Source: Haloarcula sp. CBA1127 (lineage in GTDB: Archaea; Halobacteriota; Halobacteria; Halobacteriales; Haloarculaceae). Taken from it: DNA of 64,000 bases. This document shows positions 28,652 through 36,166 of the stretch, in pieces. The notes below the pieces were generated by a model. That model was not told where the DNA came from. It ran no database searches and saw nothing but the letters and a program-made list of their open reading frames with translations. Each line of letters starts with the position of its first letter. Within the stretch, counting starts at the first letter, position 1. The stretch is taken from NCBI RefSeq assembly GCF_001485575.1, contig NZ_BCNB01000002.1, forward strand, positions 248,001-312,000, read 5' to 3'. Position numbers and translations under genes: made by a program.

Positions 28652-29902
28652 ATGACGACTGACTGTGTCATCGTCTCTCAGCGGTATCCCCCGGAAAAGG
28701 GAGGCAATGCCTCCAGAATCCACGACACAGCTGTCAATCTTGGCGAAGACCTCGACGTGACAGTTCTGGCGCCGTCCCTCTGCTACCCACCGGGAAACTT
28801 CGAACGGACTTGGAAGCGTAAGCAGACAGAACACGAGAAGGGAGTGGTCGTCCACCGACTGTGGACGTGGCAGCCACAGAGTGAGAATCCCTCTCTGCTC
28901 CGCCGGCTCCCTTACTACCTCATATTCGCAGTCCATGCGGCACTCTGGTTAGTCATGAATTTCCGGCAGTACGACGTTGTCATGACATCTACGCCACCAA
29001 TCACCACTGGCTTTCCCGGACTCGTGGCTGCTGCCATCGGGAACCCCTGGGTGATCGATGTCCGCGATCTGTGGATTGAGAACTCGATCGCCCTTGGATA
29101 CATTACAGCAGACAGCCCACTGGTAAAAGCCGGGCGCACATTCCAGCGTCTTGCGTTACGCTCCGCTGATCGCATCACGGTAACAACTGAGACGCTCGGA
29201 GACGCAGTTGCTGACACGTACGGCAGCGATCTCCGGGATCGGATCCGAGTCATCCCAAACGGTGTTGACACCGGCCGGTTTTCCTCGGTTTCCACCACTG
29301 AAGAAGACAACTCGCGAATCGTATACACCGGGAATATCGGTAGTGCACAGGCACTCGAACCGTGTATCCGGGCGATGCAACACGTCTCAAGCGACGATGC
29401 TGTGCTCCAGTTAGTTGGCGACGGGGATGAAGTATCTCGGCTTAAAGGTGTAGTGGAGAGACTCGAACTCACAGACTGCGTGGAGTTTGTTGGATTGGTG
29501 GATCGTAAACGAATCCCGGAGATCCTTGACACCGCAACTGTCGGATTAGCCCCGATAAAAGACAGTCCAGAGCTGGACTACGCGATACCCACGAAGCTCT
29601 ACGAGTACATGGCGTGCTCGCTACCCGTCGTCGTCACTGGGAGAGGAGAAATCAAGCGGTTCGCGACGGATACAGACGCAGGTATCCACACAGAACCCGA
29701 TCCCGAGAGTATTGCGGCAGCGATTGACAGCCTCCTCGAAAATCCCGATCAGCGGGTGGCGATGGGTCGAGACGGACACCGAATCGTTTCCAAAGAGTAC
29801 GACCGGAAAGCCATCGCGGGCCGACTGGGCGAGGTGTTCCGGACGTTGACAACGGGCGAACAGCAAGAATTGTCCACAGCCCCAAGTACTGACCATGACT
29901 GA
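28652..29902 (+). CDS. Family 4 glycosyltransferase
   Basis: This 416-residue GT-B enzyme resembles WbuB-type transferases. The N-terminus reads 'VSQRYPPEKGGNASRIHD', with a glycine-rich acceptor-side loop. A hydrophobic stretch around residues 91-120 suggests membrane association. The donor half shows 'RIVYTGNIGSAQALEPCIRA', 'DSPELDYAIPTKLYEYMACS' with the glutamate motif, and 'DAGIHTEPDPESIAAAID'. It overlaps the downstream heparinase-like gene by 8 bp, so synthesis and cleavage functions are co-expressed. Confidence 0.87.
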   Translation: MTTDCVIVSQRYPPEKGGNASRIHDTAVNLGEDLDVTVLAPSLCYPPGNFERTWKRKQTEHEKGVVVHRLWTWQPQSENPSLLRRLPYYLIFAVHAALWLVMNFRQYDVVMTSTPPITTGFPGLVAAAIGNPWVIDVRDLWIENSIALGYITADSPLVKAGRTFQRLALRSADRITVTTETLGDAVADTYGSDLRDRIRVIPNGVDTGRFSSVSTTEEDNSRIVYTGNIGSAQALEPCIRAMQHVSSDDAVLQLVGDGDEVSRLKGVVERLELTDCVEFVGLVDRKRIPEILDTATVGLAPIKDSPELDYAIPTKLYEYMACSLPVVVTGRGEIKRFATDTDAGIHTEPDPESIAAAIDSLLENPDQRVAMGRDGHRIVSKEYDRKAIAGRLGEVFRTLTTGEQQELSTAPSTDHD

Positions 29903-31778
29903 GTCCCTGCGGACGCTTCCGAAAACGGTCCAGTTGTACGGGCACACGCTCACACAGTTGGAACCTGCTCAGGTACTCGGAATGGCTGAACGAACGACTC
30001 GGAATTCCGTCCTCACGCGACTCCCGCTCGACTTCGACGGGCGATACGACGCGGCGATTCCCCAAACTCTCTCGGTGGCGATCAGTCCAGTCGAAACAGA
30101 CCTCGACCTGCTTCGGGATGAACTTTCAGAGTCGACCGTCCGGACGTTCCAGCAACGGAGTCGCCAAGCGGCCGACGGCAACCTGACGTTCCTCAACAGG
30201 ACAATACAGTTTCGGTCGCCAGACCAGCCTAACTGGTTCGACGACCGGTTTGACGACTATCCGCTTCTCTGGCCGCTGAAACTATACGCGTTCGAACCTC
30301 TCCGATGGGCGACGCTGGGATTCAAAGACCCGCAGGTTGCTCCCGACAGGGTTGTCGAGGTGTTCGACCAGTGGATGCGGGACTGGGCCGATAGTATCGG
30401 AATCGGTCAGCCGGGCTACCTTCGAAATGCGTGGACACCGTGGGCAGTATCACTCCGTATTCAAACACTCGTGCGATACCTCGCGTGGCGAACTGGGGGC
30501 ACCCAGGAAGGCGTTTCAGAGAGACTTACTGAGGCACTTGCTCGAGAGATATATCGGAATTCGCTCTTCCTCACAAACCACGTCGAGGGTGATGTCGGCG
30601 GTAATCACCTCGTCGAAAACGGGCTCGCACTGCTCATGGCCGGACTCACCTTCCCAGAGAATGATAGCTCTTGGGTTTCGAAAGGACTGTCCATTCTCGG
30701 CCGTACAGGGGCTAAGCAGTTCCTATCTGATGGCGGACATTACGAGCGGTCGCCGATGTATCATACAATCGTTACAACACGCTACGTGACAGCGTGCTCC
30801 GTACTGGCAGCCAGTAATCGCACGGTCCCCAACTGGTTGACAGCGATGACAAGGCAGGCCGTAGCGTATCTGCGGTACCTCTGTCCCCCAGACAAGCGGA
30901 TCCCGCTGTGTAACGACGCCGTGTTCGGTCAGGCACTCCCACTTGCCGACTGTCTGGGGTACGCTGCTGCCGCCGGATTCGAGTCAAATGACCGTCCAGC
31001 ACCAGCACAGAGTCCGGCGAGTGGGGAATCAGGGTACTACTGGCTCGATACGGACCATGGACGTCTATTAGTGGATGGCGGCCCCGTCGGACCCCCGCAT
31101 TTACCCGGTCACTCACACAACGATATGCTGAGTGTCTTGCTCTGGGTCGACGGACACCGAGTGCTTACTGATACCGGTGTGTATGATTATGCCAGCGACG
31201 AACGACGACAGTACGTCAGAAGTGTTGCTGGACACAATACGGTGCAGGTCGGCGATACGGAGCCGATAGAGATCGGTGGAAAGTATCTGATGGGGGCGCG
31301 AACGGAACCGACGGTACGCCACGAGAAGACAGAACCGGCGGTTTTCGACGGATGCTACGAGACAGCATCTGATGCATCAGCGTCGTATCGGCACAACAGG
31401 ACAATCGTTGCGGCGGACGACTGGTGGCTTGTTCGGGATATACTTGGCGGACCCGACACTGAGACAGAGCCGAGCGTCTCCCGCCTCCATTTCCATCCGG
31501 ACATTGCCGTCACAGTCGATGAGTCTGGACCGATACGGGTGTCTCACCGGGCAGCCACTGACGATGATCCGTCCTTACTGAGTGTCTACCCGCTGGGTAC
31601 TAGCGACGTTCGCACCACTACAACCCAATACTTCCCCGAGTTTGGCGTCACCCAGGATCGACAGACAGTGGAACTACGGTCCGGTCCCGAATCGGGGACA
31701 ACAGCTCTGGGGTATCTCCTCGCCCCGGGTGCCAGCGGTGGCGATATATCTGGCTCCTCGGGCGACGGTGCGGAATAA
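29895..31778 (+). CDS. Heparinase II/III-like polysaccharide lyase
   Basis: The protein has 627 residues. The N-terminal half is an alpha/alpha toroid with 'NWFDDRFDDYPLLWPLKL', 'VGGNHLVENGLALLMAG' and 'DGGHYERSPMYHTIV'. The C-terminal half is the beta-sandwich of the heparinase II/III family with 'HLPGHSHNDMLSVLLWVDG', 'DTGVYDYASDERRQYV' and 'GHNTVQV'. These carry the Asn, His and Tyr residues that are catalytic or metal-binding in the family. Members cleave uronate-containing polysaccharides by beta-elimination, which fits the ManNAc-uronate precursor genes here. No signal peptide is visible, so it may act in the cytoplasm or leave by another route. It could trim or release the polymer. Confidence 0.85.
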   Translation: MTESLRTLPKTVQLYGHTLTQLEPAQVLGMAERTTRNSVLTRLPLDFDGRYDAAIPQTLSVAISPVETDLDLLRDELSESTVRTFQQRSRQAADGNLTFLNRTIQFRSPDQPNWFDDRFDDYPLLWPLKLYAFEPLRWATLGFKDPQVAPDRVVEVFDQWMRDWADSIGIGQPGYLRNAWTPWAVSLRIQTLVRYLAWRTGGTQEGVSERLTEALAREIYRNSLFLTNHVEGDVGGNHLVENGLALLMAGLTFPENDSSWVSKGLSILGRTGAKQFLSDGGHYERSPMYHTIVTTRYVTACSVLAASNRTVPNWLTAMTRQAVAYLRYLCPPDKRIPLCNDAVFGQALPLADCLGYAAAAGFESNDRPAPAQSPASGESGYYWLDTDHGRLLVDGGPVGPPHLPGHSHNDMLSVLLWVDGHRVLTDTGVYDYASDERRQYVRSVAGHNTVQVGDTEPIEIGGKYLMGARTEPTVRHEKTEPAVFDGCYETASDASASYRHNRTIVAADDWWLVRDILGGPDTETEPSVSRLHFHPDIAVTVDESGPIRVSHRAATDDDPSLLSVYPLGTSDVRTTTTQYFPEFGVTQDRQTVELRSGPESGTTALGYLLAPGASGGDISGSSGDGAE

Positions 31779-31898
31779 CCACCAGCGAGCTACAACCGCT
31801 AGCTCCCTCCGATACTGTCGGTTTCGTGGCTAAGGGACCCGTCCACTCCGCAGTGAGCGGGGGAGAAGCCACTTACCTCGGCACGATCTAATTCCGAA

Positions 31899-32333
31899 TC
31901 AACTAAGCAAACGCTTCAGCCGAGCTACGAGGCTCTTCGAACGGTCACCGCCACGGCGGCGCTGCTGATCAGACTCAGTATCTGCGGATTTGGACCCCTC
32001 TCCCTCGCTTCCAGTGGCCGATGCGTCGCCGTCGGCGGCCGCAATCGCGTCAGAGATCATTCCTTCAGCGTCGTTGACGGCGTCCTTGACGGTTCCGTCG
32101 ATCAGCGGGACGCTACTGAATCGGTCCTGACTGACCGACGTGTCGGAGGCGATGATGGCGGCATCGGCGGCTTCAATGTCCCCGTCAGAGAGTTCGTTCT
32201 CCGCGCCCATTGCTCCCTGAACTTCTACCTTGATATCGTGGCCCTGTTCTTCTGCCGTCTGTTCGAGGTTCTCAGCTGCCATCTGACTGTGTGCGATACC
32301 AGTCGGACAGGAGGTGACTGCGACGAGTTTCAT
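31899..32333 (-). CDS. ptfB: PTS fructose-type EIIB component
   Basis: The protein has 144 residues. The N-terminal 100 residues form the EIIB-fructose fold with the phosphocysteine C9 in 'VTSCPTGIAHSQMAAENL'. The C-terminal 40 residues are a low-complexity, charged tail unlike the core. EIIB takes phosphate from EIIA and gives it to fructose bound by EIIC. Its ATG overlaps the ptsI stop (ATGA). It is the last gene of the ptfC-ptfA-ptsH-ptsI-ptfB transcription unit, the order known in Haloferax volcanii. Confidence 0.92.
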   Translation of the reverse strand: MKLVAVTSCPTGIAHSQMAAENLEQTAEEQGHDIKVEVQGAMGAENELSDGDIEAADAAIIASDTSVSQDRFSSVPLIDGTVKDAVNDAEGMISDAIAAADGDASATGSEGEGSKSADTESDQQRRRGGDRSKSLVARLKRLLS

Positions 32334-34015
32334 GTATCTATTGTGGTATTGACTTCGCTTCGCGTTGCGGCGAGTCGGGCGCGGTCCCCGCGCTCGCTCG
32401 CGGTACTGTACTCGGTTTCGCTGATGGCCGTCTTGACTTCAGGAATCGTCACGGCGCTCATGCTGAGTTCGTCGAGACCGAGACCGACAAGCAGTTCCGT
32501 CAAATCGGGGTCGCCGGCCATCTCGCCGCACATCCCCACCCAGGCGTCTTCGGCGTGGGCTGCGGTAACTGTCCGATGGATCGCGCGCAGGACCCCCGGA
32601 TGCGTCGGGTCGTGTAGGTCATCGACGCGCTCGTTCTCCCGGTCGGCGGCCATTACGTACTGCGTGAGGTCGTTTGTCCCGATAGAGAGGAAATCCACCC
32701 GCGTGGCGAGTTCGTCGGCCATGAAGGCGGCGCTCGGCGTTTCTATCATAACGCCGACTTCGGGATCAACGGCGTCAGCGTTGCAGCCTTCAACCTCGGC
32801 CGCAGCTGCGTCCAGCGTGTCTAGTGCAGCCTCGAGTTCCTCGACAGTGGCGACCAGCGGGAACATGATGGAGAGGTCTCCGGCTCCGTCCGCCCCAGCA
32901 CGCAGGAGTGCACGGAGCTGCGTGGCGAACAGGTCCGAATCCGGGTCGAGCGAGCGTCGGATTCCCCGCTCACCGAGGAACGGGTTCTCTTCTTCCGGCA
33001 GGTCCAGGTACGGGATGCGCTTGTCGCCCCCGATATCCAGCGTCCGGACGACGACGCGTCCGTCCGGAAACGTATCGAGTGCCTCTCGGACGGCCTCGTA
33101 CTGTTCGTCCTCCGACGGCGGCGTTTCCCGGTCGAGAAAGAGGAACTCGGTCCGGTAGAGGCCAACGCCGTCAGCACCCCGTTCTGCTGCGGGTTCCAGT
33201 TCCGCCGGCTGGCCGACGTTCGCCGCCACTTCGACGTGTCGTCCATCAGTTGTTTTGACTGACTCATCGACGACAGCGGCTCCCGAGTCGCTTGCTGCGG
33301 CCGCTCGTTCGGTGTCATCAGGACTGACCAGCAGGGTCCCGTTGTCGCCGTCGACCACGACCTCTGTTTCGCCCTCAACAGATTCGAGCGCGTCGCCGAT
33401 TCCAACGACGGCTGGCAAGGCCAGCGAACGGGCGAAAATCGCCGCGTGGGACGTCCGGCCGCCGGTTACCGTGGCGAACCCGGCGACGCGTTCTGGGTCG
33501 AGTTGTGCCGTGTCACTGGGAGTCAACCGCTCGGCGAGGACGACACTGCCCGCCGGTAAGTCACCGAGGTCGACCCGCTCCCCGTCCGTCAGCAGACGGA
33601 GGAGTCGGTCACGGACGTCGCGAAGGTCGTCCGCTCGCTCGGCCATCCGCCCGTCCATCCCCTCGAACTGTTCGATGTGTTCGCTGAACGCGGCATCGAC
33701 GGCGTTCGGTGCGGGAATCCCATCGGCAATCATCGTCTCGACTGCGTCCTCGATTGTCGGGTCTTCGAGGAACTGGATGTGCGCATCGAACACCGCGGCC
33801 TCGTCTTCGCCGACACGTTCGGCGGTCGCCTCGCGCTCAGATTCCAGTTCAGCGCGGGCGGTGTCGACCGCGTCGGCGAACCGCTGGACCGCCGTCTCGG
33901 GATCGACTTCCACGCCGTCCGGGTCCGGGAGCGAGATGTCGCGACCGTACCAGACAACTGTCCCGACGCCGGAGCGAGGCGTTGCACCGGTCCCGTGGAG
34001 CGTGCGTTCAGCCAT
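32330..34015 (-). CDS. ptsI: Phosphoenolpyruvate-protein phosphotransferase, EI
   Basis: This 561-residue enzyme starts the PTS phosphorelay by taking phosphate from PEP. The phosphohistidine is H190 in 'GGRTSHAAIFARSLALP'. The PEP-binding barrel has 'LYRTEFLFLDRETPPSEDEQ', 'VRTLDIGGDKRIPYL', 'FLSIGTNDLTQYVMAADREN' and the catalytic cysteine in 'VGMCGEMAGD'. Length and domain order are normal. The start overlaps the ptsH stop by 8 bp. The phosphate acceptor is the HPr encoded just upstream. Confidence 0.96.
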   Translation of the reverse strand: MAERTLHGTGATPRSGVGTVVWYGRDISLPDPDGVEVDPETAVQRFADAVDTARAELESEREATAERVGEDEAAVFDAHIQFLEDPTIEDAVETMIADGIPAPNAVDAAFSEHIEQFEGMDGRMAERADDLRDVRDRLLRLLTDGERVDLGDLPAGSVVLAERLTPSDTAQLDPERVAGFATVTGGRTSHAAIFARSLALPAVVGIGDALESVEGETEVVVDGDNGTLLVSPDDTERAAAASDSGAAVVDESVKTTDGRHVEVAANVGQPAELEPAAERGADGVGLYRTEFLFLDRETPPSEDEQYEAVREALDTFPDGRVVVRTLDIGGDKRIPYLDLPEEENPFLGERGIRRSLDPDSDLFATQLRALLRAGADGAGDLSIMFPLVATVEELEAALDTLDAAAAEVEGCNADAVDPEVGVMIETPSAAFMADELATRVDFLSIGTNDLTQYVMAADRENERVDDLHDPTHPGVLRAIHRTVTAAHAEDAWVGMCGEMAGDPDLTELLVGLGLDELSMSAVTIPEVKTAISETEYSTASERGDRARLAATRSEVNTTIDT

Positions 34016-34295
34016 CGTCAGTGTCCAGTTCCGCCTCTGGTGTTGTCAGTATCCGCTCCAGTTCGTCGAGCACTGCCTCCGCATCCGGCCCGTCGGCGAC
34101 CAGTTTGATGTCGTCGCCCTGTCCGACGCCGAGGCTGGTGACGGCGATCATACTCGCCGCCTGGACGAGGTCACTATCCGGGCGACCGGCCGAGACTTCA
34201 GCCTCGTGGTCGTTCACAGCTTGGACGAACGCCGACGCCGGTCGAGCGTGTAGGCCCGCCTCCGGAACAATCGTGACAGTACGCTCGACCGTCAT
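34008..34295 (-). CDS. ptsH: Phosphocarrier protein HPr
   Basis: This 95-residue HPr carries the active-site histidine H16 in 'EAGLHARPASAFVQAV'. The second helix has 'AASMIAVTSLGVGQGDDI', the usual partner-binding region. It passes phosphate from EI to EIIA. The start overlaps the ptfA stop (ATGA), so the PTS genes are tightly coupled. Confidence 0.94.
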   Translation of the reverse strand: MTVERTVTIVPEAGLHARPASAFVQAVNDHEAEVSAGRPDSDLVQAASMIAVTSLGVGQGDDIKLVADGPDAEAVLDELERILTTPEAELDTDDG

Positions 34296-34768
34296 GCGAT
34301 GGCCTCCCGGAGCGCGTCCTGAACGGTCGCCTCGTCCTCTGCTTCGTGGAGTCGGTCCCGAACGTCGTCGTGCATCAGAGCCCGCGAGAGGGAACTGAGG
34401 ATGTTGAGGTGCTCTTCGCCGCCGGCTTCCGGCACGAGAATCATGAAGATGAGCGTCGCGGGCTCGCCGTCCATCGAGCCGAAGTCGACGCCTTCCTCGG
34501 AGCGGACAAACGCCAGCGACGGGCGCCTCACGGCGTCAGTCTTCGCGTGCGGGATGCCGATACCCATGCCGACGCCCGTCGTGGTCTCCGATTCGCGTTC
34601 CAGCAGCGCGTCGAGTGCGCGTTCGCGGTCCTCAACCCTGCCACCGTCAACTAATAGGTCGAGCAGGGACTCGATACACGCTTCCTTCTCAGCTGGTGGC
34701 TCGGACAGCGAGATGTGGTTGGCCGGAATCAGTTCTTCAATATCGTCCGCTGCGATTGCGTCTGTCAT
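34292..34768 (-). CDS. ptfA: PTS fructose-type EIIA component
   Basis: The protein has 158 residues from the ATG at 34768 (an ATG three codons upstream is possible). The phosphohistidine is H74 in 'GVGMGIGIPHAKTDAV', the standard EIIA-fructose/mannitol motif. A later 'FMILVPEAGGEEHLNILSSL' is also typical. It accepts phosphate from HPr and donates it to EIIB. It lies 14 bp after ptfC in the same transcription unit. Confidence 0.94.
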   Translation of the reverse strand: MTDAIAADDIEELIPANHISLSEPPAEKEACIESLLDLLVDGGRVEDRERALDALLERESETTTGVGMGIGIPHAKTDAVRRPSLAFVRSEEGVDFGSMDGEPATLIFMILVPEAGGEEHLNILSSLSRALMHDDVRDRLHEAEDEATVQDALREAIA

Positions 34769-34782
34769 TGTAATCACCGTCG

Positions 34783-35934
34783 TTAGTCGTCCGTCGGTTG
34801 CGTGCTGCTCGTCTCTGCCCCGGCGTCGACGCGGTCCTCGAAGTCCGGCTTGATAACCGTCGCAACAACAGCCGTCACGAGTGAACCCAGCAGGATGCTG
34901 CCCAAGAATGCGAGTGGCTGGTTCGACAGCAGGACCACGAAGATACCGCCGTGGGGCGCAGGCATCGTGACGCCGAGGGCCATCGATGTCGCACCGCCCA
35001 CAGCGCTACCGGCCACGATAGCCGGGATGACGCGGAGCGGGTCCGCGGCCGCGTACGGAATCGCACCCTCGGTGATGAACGACAGGCCGAGTACGATACC
35101 GCTTTTCCCGTTCTCGTACATCTCCGCCGCGTACTTGTGTGGCGCAATGAAGTTCGAGAGCGCGAGGCCGATCGGCGGAATCATCCCGCCGATCATCACC
35201 GCGGCCATCGGCGCGTAGATCTCCTCCGTGATGAGCCCGGTCGCGAACACGTAGGCGACCTTGTTGACTGGGCCACCCATGTCGAAGGCCATCATCCCGC
35301 CGAGGATGAGGCCGACGACGATAGCCTGACCGCCCTGCATCGACTGCAGGAACGAGGTTAGGCCCTCATTAGCGAGTGCGACGGGGACGCCCAGCACGAA
35401 CAGCATGATGGGTGTCAGAACTGCCATCGTTGCGGCAGGGATTAGCAACACTGGCATCATCGGCTGGATGAACTCGGGGACGTCGAGGTTCTTGAAGAAG
35501 CGCGCGACGTACCCAGCCAGCAGCCCAGCGACGATTGCGCCGAGGTAGCCGGCACCGGCCTCGCCACCGGAGATGCCGATTACCGTCGCCGCTTCGGCGA
35601 CGACGTTCCCTTGCTGGAGAATGTATGCCAGCAGGAATCCCGGAGCGAGTCCCGGGCGGTCCGCGATGGCGTACGCGATGTAGCCCCCGAGGATGGGAAC
35701 CATAATTGTCAGCCCAGCAACGCCGATCTGTGCGAGGAACCAGCCTGCCGAGCCGGTGTTCTCGAACACTGTCTGTGTGTCCCCTATCGCGTACGCGACG
35801 GCGAGGAAGATACCCCCGATAGTTACGAAGGGAATCATGAACGATACGCCCGTCATCAGGTCCTCCTTGACGGAGGTTACGTGAGCGCGAAGCGCACTCT
35901 CGGCCCGGTCTTGATCTGTCATGGTCAACGACAT
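34783..35934 (-). CDS. ptfC: PTS fructose-type EIIC permease
   Basis: This 383-residue integral membrane protein has about 8-10 helices. It binds and translocates fructose while EIIB phosphorylates it to fructose 1-phosphate. Motifs include 'MIPFVTIGGIFLAVAYAIG', 'MAFDMGGPVNKVAYVFATG' and 'SFITEGAIPYAAADPLRVIP'; the latter holds the conserved ITEGAIP substrate-site motif. The C-terminus is short and hydrophilic. As first gene of the operon it has a strong TATA box about 26 bp before the ATG at 35934, supporting that start as leaderless. Confidence 0.94.
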   Translation of the reverse strand: MSLTMTDQDRAESALRAHVTSVKEDLMTGVSFMIPFVTIGGIFLAVAYAIGDTQTVFENTGSAGWFLAQIGVAGLTIMVPILGGYIAYAIADRPGLAPGFLLAYILQQGNVVAEAATVIGISGGEAGAGYLGAIVAGLLAGYVARFFKNLDVPEFIQPMMPVLLIPAATMAVLTPIMLFVLGVPVALANEGLTSFLQSMQGGQAIVVGLILGGMMAFDMGGPVNKVAYVFATGLITEEIYAPMAAVMIGGMIPPIGLALSNFIAPHKYAAEMYENGKSGIVLGLSFITEGAIPYAAADPLRVIPAIVAGSAVGGATSMALGVTMPAPHGGIFVVLLSNQPLAFLGSILLGSLVTAVVATVIKPDFEDRVDAGAETSSTQPTDD

Positions 35935-35954
35935 CGACAGCTACGCCCATTGTG

Positions 35955-35966
35955 TGATATAAAGGT
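35955..35966 (-). promoter_or_regulatory. TATA box of the PTS operon
   Basis: Read on the minus strand the sequence is 'cctttatatcac', a near-ideal haloarchaeal TATA box, ending about 21 bp before the ptfC ATG. A leaderless mRNA is predicted. The region just upstream (35965-35990) contains partially symmetric 'gtacacg...cgtgtta' sequence that could be an operator. Confidence 0.7.
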
Positions 35967-36136
35967 ACACGTTTGAGCGTGTTATTTACCGAAATTGTTT
36001 GCTATCTGGATTTAGGCGATTGTTTCTGCATGGAACTAGGTCCGCAAATCCGATGGAATAACAGACATATGCTTGTTAGCCGCGGGCAACTACTGGGGTA
36101 TAAATCCGAATGGGCGGTGCCACGCGCGCCATAGTG

Positions 36137-36146
36137 CTTATATCCG
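36137..36146 (+). promoter_or_regulatory. TATA box of the SMC-like gene
   Basis: 'cttatatccg' lies 21-30 bp before the ATG at 36167. It supports that ATG, rather than the upstream in-frame start at 36110, as the true leaderless start. Confidence 0.65.
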
Positions 36147-36166
36147 TCACTCGCACACACCGAAAT

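Noticed and set aside
28418-28936. 172-codon minus-strand frame
   Set aside because: Half of it is antisense to the GT4 gene at 28652; no motif.
33255-34253. Open frame of 332 codons on the plus strand
   Set aside because: Antisense to ptsI and ptsH; Ser/Arg-rich shadow.
35965-35990. Operator-like symmetric sequence upstream of the PTS TATA box
   Set aside because: The symmetry is short and imperfect; without a known regulator motif it is only mentioned, not called.
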